Assembly (NCBI GenBank): GCA_002403895.1
Contig: DHIQ01000205.1
Span: forward strand, 1-12,971
Direction: 5' to 3'
Origin: Candidatus Neomicrothrix sp. UBA4742
GTDB taxonomy: Bacteria > Actinomycetota > Acidimicrobiia > Acidimicrobiales > Acidimicrobilacustridaceae
Length of the DNA stretch: 12,971 nucleotides
Position numbers and translations under genes: made by a program. Positions 1 to 6,636 of this stretch are shown here, one piece after another. Within the stretch, counting starts at the first letter, position 1. Each line of letters opens with the position of its first letter. The notes below the pieces were generated by a model that saw only the letters and a program-made list of their open reading frames with translations, was not told the DNA's origin and searched no databases.

Positions 1-1886
1 AGGCTCCCGTCGTAGGCGTCGACCACGACCTTCACGGAGTTTCGGATGTAGTTGATCTGGCCGTGGAGGTCGCCGTTCGTCGCGTTCCCCAGATCCACGC
101 GCTGGGAGTACGGGTACAGATCGGTGGTGGTGTACGCATCTTGCACGTAGACGAGCCGCCCGCCGACGATCGCGGCGTACGGGTCCTGGTCGTACAGGAG
201 GAACGGGGCGGCCTTCGAGATCCGGGTCCGGATATCCCGGTTGATCATGATCCGGCTGTCCTTGTCGATCAGGCCCGAGATCAGCAGGTTGAAGTCCCGG
301 TACCGGTAGGCGAACACCAACCGCCGGAAGAACCCGCCGATCGGGATCCCGCCCGCACCCTGGTACCGGGTCGTGTTGAGGGTCTGGCCGCTTGAGGTCG
401 GGTAGTTCAGCTCGCGCATCTTCGTGTCCACGACCACGTACGGGACGTCCGCCCTCTCCTGGTAGTAGACCTGCGCGCCCTTGTCGGCCGAGAGCGTGAT
501 CCCGGGGTGGGCCGCGGGCGGGATGTCCTGGAGGACGAACACCGGCAGCCCTTCCGAGGTCACCGTGTTCACCGGGCTGGCCACCGCGGCGTACCCGTGC
601 GTGTAGAACAGGTGCACGTTCTGCCACGTGGCGCCGCCGCCCGGGATCTGGCTCTGCCGGACCTCGCGGGCCGACAGCATGACCAGGTGGGTGACGCCGT
701 CGATGGGATAGCGGTCGACGTCGACGTCGGAGAACTCGTAGTACTGCTGGAACCGCTGCAGGTTGTCGAAGGTCTGGCGGATGATGTCCGGGCTCCACAG
801 CCGGATGTTGCTGATGGTCGGGTCGTTCGCCTGGACCTGGGCGGTCGTTGCCGCGTCGGCCACGGTCGACTGCGTGGTCAGCTTCACCTTGTCCAACCCG
901 AACGCTTGGCGCGTGTTCGAGATGTTGTAGGCGATGTAGGGCTGTTCCTTCTGGAACTCCTGGGGCGAGACCTTGAACTTCTGCACCACGGCGGGGACGA
1001 TCGCGCCGGCCACGATGGAGGTCAGCATCAGCAGGCCGATGCCGAGGACGGGCAGGATCCAGCCGCGGAGCCGGATGTTCGCCAGGAACAGGGCCGCGCA
1101 GATGATGGCGATGATCACCAGCAGCTTCAAGGCGGGGAGTTCGGCATGGATGTCCGTGTACGACGCCCCGGTCACCACCCCGCGCGGCGAGTACAGCAGG
1201 TTGAACTTGCCGAGGTAGTAACCCCACGCTTTGACCAGGACGATCAGCCCCAGCAGCACCGAGAGGTGCGCCTTGACCTGCGGGGTGACCTTCTCCCCCG
1301 CCGTCTGCACGCGGATGCCGCCGGACAGGTAGTGGGCCACCCCGACGATCACCAGGACCCCCACCAGGGCGGAGAAGAACCACCCCTGGACGAACTTCAG
1401 GAACGGAAGCCGGAAGATGTAGAAGGCCGGGTCCCGGTGGAAGACCGGGTCGAGCGTGTGGAAGCTGACGCTTCCCACCGACCGGTAGAGCAAGAACGTC
1501 TGCCACTGGGCGCTGGCCGCCAGCCCCACGAAGATGGCGATCACCGCGGCGATCCCCGGGATCAGCCACCGGGCGTAGGGTTCGAACGCGGCCCGGTACC
1601 GGTCCATCAGCTCCTGCTCCGGCGAGAACGGCCGGAACTTCGGCGTGAGCCTCCGGGCGATGACCAGGTTGGCCAGCAGCAGGACGAAGAACAGCACGCC
1701 GAAGATGACCCCGAGCAGGATCTTCGACCAGATGACCTTCCAGAAGACGCTGCTGAAGTGGACCTCTCGGAACCACAACAGGTCGACGTAGAAGCCCGAC
1801 AGGGCCGAGAGGAGCACCAGCAGGATGATGATGGCGGCGACGGCTCCGAGGATCCAGCGTCGCCGGGCTCTCAATCGACTGGCCAA
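1..1886 (-). CDS. UPF0182 family integral membrane protein (3' end outside window)
   Basis: Large membrane protein of the UPF0182 (COG1615) family, whose function is unknown. The reading frame is open for 628 codons to the window edge; family members are usually about 900-1000 residues, so roughly the last third is missing. Seven hydrophobic segments are visible near residues 13-32, 54-78, 107-127, 165-187, 207-226, 251-270 and 275-299. A long, probably extracytoplasmic domain follows, with family-like stretches NDPTISNIRLW (354-364), DVDVDRYP, YTHGYAAVASPVN and MRELNYP. The start is TTG at 1886: an in-frame TAG lies just upstream, and AGGGAGGAG (minus strand, 1905-1897) is well placed as ribosome binding site. 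It follows the PDZ/Lon gene by 76 bases and may be both cotranscribed with it and served by its own promoter. Family assignment is firm; function is not known. Confidence 0.93.
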   Translation of the reverse strand, partial: MASRLRARRRWILGAVAAIIILLVLLSALSGFYVDLLWFREVHFSSVFWKVIWSKILLGVIFGVLFFVLLLANLVIARRLTPKFRPFSPEQELMDRYRAAFEPYARWLIPGIAAVIAIFVGLAASAQWQTFLLYRSVGSVSFHTLDPVFHRDPAFYIFRLPFLKFVQGWFFSALVGVLVIVGVAHYLSGGIRVQTAGEKVTPQVKAHLSVLLGLIVLVKAWGYYLGKFNLLYSPRGVVTGASYTDIHAELPALKLLVIIAIICAALFLANIRLRGWILPVLGIGLLMLTSIVAGAIVPAVVQKFKVSPQEFQKEQPYIAYNISNTRQAFGLDKVKLTTQSTVADAATTAQVQANDPTISNIRLWSPDIIRQTFDNLQRFQQYYEFSDVDVDRYPIDGVTHLVMLSAREVRQSQIPGGGATWQNVHLFYTHGYAAVASPVNTVTSEGLPVFVLQDIPPAAHPGITLSADKGAQVYYQERADVPYVVVDTKMRELNYPTSSGQTLNTTRYQGAGGIPIGGFFRRLVFAYRYRDFNLLISGLIDKDSRIMINRDIRTRISKAAPFLLYDQDPYAAIVGGRLVYVQDAYTTTDLYPYSQRVDLGNATNGDLHGQINYIRNSVKVVVDAYDGS

Positions 1887-1896
1887 CCCCTCGTCA

Positions 1897-1905
1897 CTCC
1901 TCCCT
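1897..1905 (-). promoter_or_regulatory. Shine-Dalgarno site deciding the TTG start of the UPF0182 gene
   Basis: The minus strand reads AGGGAGGAG, ending ten bases before the TTG codon at 1886. No ATG or GTG exists in this frame between the upstream stop and the first transmembrane segment, so this site supports initiation at TTG. Confidence 0.7.
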
Positions 1906-1916
1906 ACGGAAGCGCA

Positions 1917-1922
1917 AGCCTA
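1917..1922 (-). promoter_or_regulatory. candidate -10 box TAGGCT before the UPF0182 gene
   Basis: The minus strand reads TAGGCT, a TANNNT match, about 30 bases before the TTG start. This would give a short leader holding the ribosome binding site. No good -35 hexamer is visible (CTCCTG or TCCTGA at 16-17 spacing are weak). It could be an internal promoter uncoupling UPF0182 from the upstream genes, or a chance match. Confidence 0.3.
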
Positions 1923-1962
1923 CCCGATGGCGCGCGGTTCAGGAGCGGGGTCGAGACGTCGC

Positions 1963-3040
1963 TCATGTGTGCCCCTGGAGGTAGCGGAGCGCGTCGAGAT
2001 AGGTTCGAACCGGCACGATCGTGATGCCGTGCGCCACCGACCTTGCGTCGGCGGCCTCGCTGACCGGAGCGAAGAAACACCACGGCGTGGGCGCGTTCGG
2101 CACCGACCACCTTCTGCTCGATCCCACCGATCGGCCCGACCGTCCCGTCGGGCAGGATCGTCCCCGTCCCGGCGATGAGCCGGCCCCGGGTCAGGTCTCC
2201 GGGGGTCAGCCAGTCGATCAGCCCCAGGGTCCACATCAGCCCGGCCGATGGCCCTCCGATCCCCTCGTTGTTGATGTACAGGGGAACCGGGAAGTTCGTG
2301 ATGGCCTCCACCCCGATCTGCGCCCGGTTCGAATTCTTGGGGATCGTCGGCGTGACCGTCACCCGGCTGGTCCGCCGCTGCAGCGTGCCGTCCACCTCGA
2401 CCATGCGCTGCACGGTGAGTCCCAAAGGCGTACCGGCCCCGTTCGCCTGGATCGCCTGCCCGAGCGCTTCGGGCGAGTCCACCCTCTGCTCGTTCACCGC
2501 CAGGATCACGTCCTCGGCGACCAGCTTGCCGTCGGCCGGGTAGCCCGCGATCACGCTCACCACGAACACGCCCGGTCCGTGGCTCTTCGGGTAGCCCGTG
2601 TACTTCGTGAGCGCCACCAGTGCGGCGTTGTAGATGCTCTCGTCCATCTGCGACTTCGCCACCAGCTCGCCCTGCTTGACGGTCTGGCCGGGGGCGAGGA
2701 TGTCGCGCTCGGGCACCACCGCTTCCGAGGGATCCAGCCATCCCTTCAGAGCCTGGTAGACCGTGACGCGGCCCGTCGATTCATAGACCGATGTCAGCAG
2801 CAGGCCGCCCTTCGGCCGGTACGTCTGTTGCCCTCGCACGCTGATCAGCGGGATGACGTTCTCGGCCGGTCCCGGCGAGACCACGAAGTAGGGGATGCGG
2901 ATGAACGCCGGCACGGCCAGTAGGAAGACCACAGGCACCAGGAAGACCGACCGACGCCACCACCGGCGGGACGACCGGCCGTACGTTGCCGGCGCGTCCT
3001 CGACCGGGCGCGCCGGGGGAAGCCCGTCGGGACCGGTCAT
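1963..3040 (-). CDS. PDZ domain / Lon-type (S16) serine protease, YlbL family, with apparent frameshift
   Basis: Membrane-anchored protease-like protein of the YlbL family (Rv3194c-like). One transmembrane segment lies at about residues 31-48 after a cationic N-terminus. A PDZ domain follows at about 155-235, then a Lon S16 domain with Ser265 in GGPSAG and Lys310 in GGIEQK. The 45-residue spacing fits the Ser/Lys dyad of this family. ATG at 3040 overlaps the mreB stop as ATGA. The frame as read runs to 1904 (378 residues), but from residue 323 it becomes an arginine-rich, family-unlike tail. Dropping one T from the minus-strand TTT (2077-2075) restores a normal ending, including GITIVPVRTYLDAL, and a TGA at 1963, giving 358 residues. 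YlbL and Rv3194c are about 340. The dyad is upstream of the shift, so the effect is on the C-terminal strand and helix. Either a sequencing or assembly error or a real mutation. Confidence 0.88.
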
Positions 3041-4056
3041 CTATGCGCCGAGGCCGGGCGGATCTGGGAACCGCGATAGGCGGGGAGGTAGTCGAGCAGG
3101 CGGCCCGCCCCGATCGCCACCGTGGCCATGGGCAGCTCCGTCAGGTGGACCGGCACTTCGCACTCCTGGGCCAGCCGCATGTCCAGGCCCCGGAGGAGAG
3201 CTCCCCCGCCGGTCAGGAACAGGCCCGTCTCCAGGACATCGTGCGCGAGCTCCGGCGGGCTCTCGGAGAGGCAGTCCCGCGTGGTCTGGGCGATGTGTTC
3301 CACCGTCGCGGTGAGCACCTCACGAACCTCCTCCGGCGTGACCAGCACGGTCGTTGGCATGGCGCTGGCCAGCTCCCGGCCGTGCACCTCCATCGGCCGG
3401 GCATCCGCCGCCGGATACGCCGACCCCAGTTCGATCTTCACCCGCTCTGCCACACGGTCTCCCACCGCCACCCCGTACCGCTTGCGGATGTGCCGCTGGA
3501 TGGCCTCGTCCATGTCGAACCCGCCCACCGGGATGGCCATGGTGGTGACCACCCCGCCGAGGGCCACCATGGCCATCTCGGACGTGCTCCCGCCGATGTC
3601 GACGATCATGCTTCCGCGGGCGTCCTGGACAGGCAGCCCTGCCCCGATGGCCGCGGCGAGCGGTTCGTCCACCAGCGAGACCGAACGCCCGCCCGCCGAC
3701 GTGACGGCCTCCTCGACGGCACGGCGTTCGACCGGGGTCAGCGATGACGGCACGCACACCAGGACCCGGGGCTTGAACAGACGGCTGACGCCGAGTGTTC
3801 GAAACACCAGCCGGATCATCTGCTCAGCCAGCTCGTAGTCGGTGATCACGCCCCGTTCCATCGGCCGGGTGACCGTCACGTGGGGCGGCGCCTCCTGCAT
3901 GAGGGCTCGGGCCTTCCCCCCGACCGCCAGGACGTCGCCCGTCCGCGTGTTCACCGCGACCACCGTGGGTTCGTCGTACACGATCCCGTCCCCGTGGCGA
4001 ACCACGCGGGTGTTGGCCGTCCCGAGGTCGACGGCTAGGTCGCGCGCCCGGGTCAC
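3037..4056 (-). CDS. mreB: MreB-like actin-family rod-shape protein
   Basis: Bacterial actin homologue of 339 residues, the normal MreB length (335-345). MreB polymers bind ATP and guide lateral wall synthesis at the inner face of the membrane. The actin-fold motifs are present in order: phosphate-1 loop DLGTANT (10-16), VPSSLTPVERRAV (102-114), DEPLAAAIGAGLPV (130-143), phosphate-2 DIGGST (153-158) and the adenosine loop GGGALLRG (283-290). The chosen start is GTG at 4056, which overlaps the moaE stop as GTGA and begins two codons before the first conserved strand. A longer in-frame reading to 4260 lies inside moaE and has no homology-like content. It is also coupled downstream by ATGA to the PDZ/Lon gene. 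No mreC, mreD or pbp2 is present here, so this may be a stand-alone or paralogous MreB. Confidence 0.92.
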   Translation of the reverse strand: MTRARDLAVDLGTANTRVVRHGDGIVYDEPTVVAVNTRTGDVLAVGGKARALMQEAPPHVTVTRPMERGVITDYELAEQMIRLVFRTLGVSRLFKPRVLVCVPSSLTPVERRAVEEAVTSAGGRSVSLVDEPLAAAIGAGLPVQDARGSMIVDIGGSTSEMAMVALGGVVTTMAIPVGGFDMDEAIQRHIRKRYGVAVGDRVAERVKIELGSAYPAADARPMEVHGRELASAMPTTVLVTPEEVREVLTATVEHIAQTTRDCLSESPPELAHDVLETGLFLTGGGALLRGLDMRLAQECEVPVHLTELPMATVAIGAGRLLDYLPAYRGSQIRPASAHR

Positions 4057-4478
4057 GAGCCCATCACCCACTCCGATTCCCCCGACGCGAGCGACTCCTT
4101 CTTCCAGATCGGCACGTCGCGCTTGAGGCGTTCGATCCCGTGCCGGGCCGCCTCGAACGCCTCGGCCCGGTGGGGCGCCGAGCAGCACACCAGCACCGAG
4201 ATCTCGCCGATCTCGAGCCGCCCGACGCGATGCAGGATGGCTACCTTCCGAACGGGCCACGATCCGAAGAGCTCCTCACCGATCGCTTCCAAGCCCTGCA
4301 GGGCGCGTTCGTCCCACGCCTCGTACTCCAGGCGCGTGACCTCGCCGGCGGTCGAATGGTCACGGACGGTGCCGCTGAACAGGACCGTCCCACCGGCGCT
4401 GGGATCCGCCGCGAAGGCCAGCGCCTCCGTCGGATCCAGGGGGTCCGCGGTCAGGCGGACCAGAAGTCCTTCTCGCAT
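4053..4478 (-). CDS. moaE: molybdopterin synthase catalytic subunit MoaE
   Basis: Large subunit of molybdopterin synthase. With the thiocarboxylated MoaD subunit it inserts two sulfurs into cyclic pyranopterin monophosphate to make molybdopterin in the cytoplasm. The 141-residue length is close to the family norm of about 150. Family hallmarks are FSGTVRD (34-40), LEYEAW (50-55), HRVGRLEIGE (83-92), HR (103-104) and RLKRDVPIWKKE (117-128). Lys119 and Lys126 match the spacing of the two essential lysines in the E. coli enzyme. No moaD or other cofactor gene is visible in the window. It is first in the leftward operon and overlaps mreB by GTGA. The ATG at 4478 lies six bases after a TACTAT box and has no Shine-Dalgarno, so initiation may be leaderless. 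Confidence 0.95.
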   Translation of the reverse strand: MREGLLVRLTADPLDPTEALAFAADPSAGGTVLFSGTVRDHSTAGEVTRLEYEAWDERALQGLEAIGEELFGSWPVRKVAILHRVGRLEIGEISVLVCCSAPHRAEAFEAARHGIERLKRDVPIWKKESLASGESEWVMGS

Positions 4479-4484
4479 GGCCCA

Positions 4485-4490
4485 ATAGTA
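4485..4490 (-). promoter_or_regulatory. -10 box of a probable leaderless moaE promoter
   Basis: The minus strand reads TACTAT, then TGGGCC, then the ATG of moaE. A start point about seven bases downstream of the box would fall on or beside the A of ATG. No convincing -35 hexamer is seen at 17-18 spacing (AACCAT or ACCATC). It faces the zincin promoter across a 77-base divergent gap. Confidence 0.5.
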
Positions 4491-4541
4491 TCGGCGAGCC
4501 CGCCGGGGATGGTTCGATGGAGCGGTTCGGACGGCTCACCC

Positions 4542-4547
4542 TAGAAT
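4542..4547 (+). promoter_or_regulatory. -10 box of a probable leaderless zincin promoter
   Basis: TAGAAT lies eight bases before the ATG at 4556, so transcription would begin at or next to the start codon. The -35 region is weak (TGGAGC at 18 spacing). This placement argues for ATG 4556 over the upstream in-frame ATG at 4517, which would lie ahead of the promoter. Confidence 0.55.
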
Positions 4548-4555
4548 GCAAGGGC

Positions 4556-5791
4556 ATGGCCGACGAACGCGACCTGCCCCAGATCCCCGAGGAGCCGCCC
4601 GAGGTCCCCCTCGGCCAGGTGATGGGCGACGTCCCCCTCTTCCGCGAGATCCAGCGGGTCCTCCTGGCCGGCACGGGACCGGTCAACTGGGAACTGGCCC
4701 GGCAGGTGGGGATCGCCATGGCCTCGTGGGGTGTGGAGGATCCGCCCCCGTCGCCGCAGGACCTTGCCCGGCTCACCGAGGCAGTGCGGGTGGCGGAACT
4801 GGCCGTGGCCGATTTCACCGGGATGCCCTCCCCGTCCGACATCACCCGGGTCGAGACGTACCGGCGGGCCCAGTGGGTCGAGGCGAATATTCGGGACCTC
4901 CGGGAGATCCTCGACCCGATCGGCGCGACCCTCGGCACGATGCTCGCCTCGGCCCAGGGCGGCGGAGCGCTCGGGATGCCGCCCGACCCGGCGAGCATGC
5001 CGGGCATGGAGGCCGTCCAGGGCGGCGAGCTGATCCAGGCGCTCCTCGGTCGCATGGTGCCGCTGCTGATGGGCGCGCAAGTGGGCACCGTGCTCGGGTA
5101 CCTCGGCCAGCGGGTGCTCGGCCAGTACGATCTAGCCGTCCCCAGGCCGCGCGGGCCCCTGTACTTCGTGGTCCCGAACATCACCCGGTTCGAGCGCGAT
5201 TGGAGCCTGGCGGAGGTCGAGTTCCGGGAATGGGTGGCGATCCACGAGGTCGTCCACCGGTTCGAGTTCGCCGGCGCGTGGGCCAGGCCACACTTCATCT
5301 CGCTGGTCACCGACCTCGTGCAGAACGCCGAGCTCGACCTGTCCGGGTTGGAGCGGCGCCTCGAGGACCTGGACCTCTCCAATCCCGACGCGCTCTCGCA
5401 GGCGTTCGAGGGCGTCGGGAACCTGTTCGGCGAAGCCACCACCACCGAGCAGCGGCTCCGCGTGGCACGGGTCCAGTCGTTCCTGGCGGCCGCCGAGGGC
5501 TACGGCGAGCACGTCGTCGAAACCCTCGCCACCCGCATGCTGTCGTCCCACGCGCGGATCGACGAGGCGCTCCTCCGGTTCCGCGAGGGCCGCCCGGGCG
5601 ACCAGGCCGTGGAGCGTCTGCTCGGGCTGGAGATGAAGCCCGAGATCCACGCGCTGGCCCGGGGCTTCTGCACGAAGGTGGTGGAACTCACGGGCGAGTC
5701 CACCCTGGCCCGGATGTGGGAGTCGCCCGATGCCATGCCCTCGATGCCCGAGCTCGAAGAGCCCCAGCTCTGGCTGGCCCGTTCGGCCTGA
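4556..5791 (+). CDS. zinc-dependent metallopeptidase-like protein (DUF2342 / zincin family)
   Basis: Protein of 411 residues belonging to the actinobacterial DUF2342 family (Rv3195-like), often named putative hydrolase or zincin-like peptidase. One subfamily has been linked by genome context to coenzyme F420 synthesis, as I recall. The sequence shows the HExxH zinc motif as His230-Glu231-Val-Val-His234, preceded by EFREWVAI and followed by RFEFAGAW. A Gly/Met/Pro-rich linker spans about 135-155, and there is a mostly helical C-terminal half. No signal peptide is seen, so it is probably cytoplasmic. No substrate is known. The start at 4556 is preferred because the 13 residues before it are unconserved in look and a -10 box sits between the two ATGs. 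It is divergent from moaE/mreB/PDZ/UPF0182, a pairing known in other Actinobacteria. Confidence 0.88.
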   Translation: MADERDLPQIPEEPPEVPLGQVMGDVPLFREIQRVLLAGTGPVNWELARQVGIAMASWGVEDPPPSPQDLARLTEAVRVAELAVADFTGMPSPSDITRVETYRRAQWVEANIRDLREILDPIGATLGTMLASAQGGGALGMPPDPASMPGMEAVQGGELIQALLGRMVPLLMGAQVGTVLGYLGQRVLGQYDLAVPRPRGPLYFVVPNITRFERDWSLAEVEFREWVAIHEVVHRFEFAGAWARPHFISLVTDLVQNAELDLSGLERRLEDLDLSNPDALSQAFEGVGNLFGEATTTEQRLRVARVQSFLAAAEGYGEHVVETLATRMLSSHARIDEALLRFREGRPGDQAVERLLGLEMKPEIHALARGFCTKVVELTGESTLARMWESPDAMPSMPELEEPQLWLARSA

Positions 5792-5812
5792 TCGCAGGAC
5801 CGGCTTCGCGCC

Positions 5813-5842
5813 CTGACGGCCCGGCGCCCACTCCGATATCCT
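5813..5842 (+). promoter_or_regulatory. promoter of the 5850 gene, -35 CTGACG and -10 TATCCT, probably leaderless
   Basis: CTGACG (5813-5818) and TATCCT (5837-5842) are separated by 18 bases, the best-formed promoter in the window. The box ends seven bases before the GTG at 5850, so the start point should fall at or within a base or two of the start codon. It lies in the 58-base gap after the zincin gene, so the downstream gene can be expressed on its own. Confidence 0.6.
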
Positions 5843-5849
5843 GCCGACC

Positions 5850-6623
5850 GTGCCGGCCGGTGAGCTGATCTTCGCGAACGTCCTCGACGCGCGGCAGCGC
5901 GCGGCGGACGGCGAGATGGCCGAGGGGCTGGTGTTCCTCCTCCAGTTGCCGGCCCGCGGGCTGCCGTTCTCGGTGATCCGGGACTACAAGGCCCCCACCG
6001 GCTACGTGCCGGAGGAGGTGCAACTCCTCGCCCCGTCGGGGAGGGTCACCCATCGGATCGGGCCCAGCGTCCGCTGGATGGTCGGCATGATGGATCTGAC
6101 CCGCCTCGATGACCTGGTCGAGGACGCCGTCTTCGATGAGCTCGGCATGTACATCGCCTCCTTCCTCCTGAACGGCGAGGTCCTCGGGCAGACCGAGTTC
6201 CAGGTGGTCCAGCAGGCCGCGCCCGACCGTTTCCCCAAGGAGTTCGAGGACGGCCTGAAGAAGTCCGACGTGGCGTGGATCGGGGTCGAATACAAGGGCA
6301 AGGACGTGACGGTCCCGGCGTGGTTCGTGTACAGGAACGGCAAGATCTACGTGCTGTCGTCGAACGAGCCGAGCCTCAACGAGCAAAGCATCCCCGGCCT
6401 GCCCGACGCGAATGAGGTGGTCGTCATCACCCGCCGCAAGTACCGCGACACGTCGCTGGACCGATTCCGCGCCGCAGTCCGGCTGCTCGCCGGGCCCGAA
6501 TGGGACCAGGCCGCAGGCCTGTTGGCCGACCGGCGGCGTTCGCGGGTCGGTTCGCCGGCCGATCGCGTCAAGCAGTGGAAGAACACGTGCGCGATCGCGG
6601 AGCTGACCCCGCTGGTCACCTGA
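5850..6623 (+). CDS. hypothetical protein, 257 residues, possibly with a split-barrel-like segment
   Basis: I do not recognise this protein. The start is GTG at 5850, just after a -10 box and without a Shine-Dalgarno. There is no signal peptide and no clear transmembrane helix, so it is probably soluble. Residues about 139-171 (DVAWIGVEYKGKD, then TVPAWFVYRNGKIYVLS) resemble a strand pair in pyridoxamine-phosphate-oxidase-like flavin or F420 split barrels, and are followed by EQSIPGL and a basic VVITRRK strand. The resemblance is weak and covers only part of the chain. The C-terminus is basic (DRRRSR, then KQWKN) and holds a single Cys near 247. It follows the zincin gene on the same strand and ends 13 bases from the convergent permease gene. 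Codon use and GC content look like the neighbours. Gene reality is well supported; function is open. Confidence 0.8.
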   Translation: MPAGELIFANVLDARQRAADGEMAEGLVFLLQLPARGLPFSVIRDYKAPTGYVPEEVQLLAPSGRVTHRIGPSVRWMVGMMDLTRLDDLVEDAVFDELGMYIASFLLNGEVLGQTEFQVVQQAAPDRFPKEFEDGLKKSDVAWIGVEYKGKDVTVPAWFVYRNGKIYVLSSNEPSLNEQSIPGLPDANEVVVITRRKYRDTSLDRFRAAVRLLAGPEWDQAAGLLADRRRSRVGSPADRVKQWKNTCAIAELTPLVT

Positions 6624-6636
6624 GCGGAGCCAGAGA

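Noticed and set aside
507..2024. 505-codon plus-strand ORF
   Set aside because: It lies antisense to the UPF0182 gene and its translation is Asp/Gly/Arg/Gln-rich low-complexity sequence with no domain. This is a typical shadow of GC-rich coding DNA.
4057..4260. N-terminal extension of the MreB-like frame
   Set aside because: It lies inside moaE, is Arg/Gly-rich and precedes the first conserved actin-fold strand. GTG 4056 gives the family length.
4517..4555. Upstream ATG start for the zincin gene
   Set aside because: A TAGAAT box at 4542-4547 sits inside this extension and the extra 13 residues show no family character.
5688..6386. 232-codon minus-strand ORF opposite the 257-residue gene
   Set aside because: It is His/Arg/Asp-rich, spans the end of the zincin gene and the next promoter, and has no ribosome binding site or motif. 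The plus-strand frame has a promoter and varied protein-like composition.
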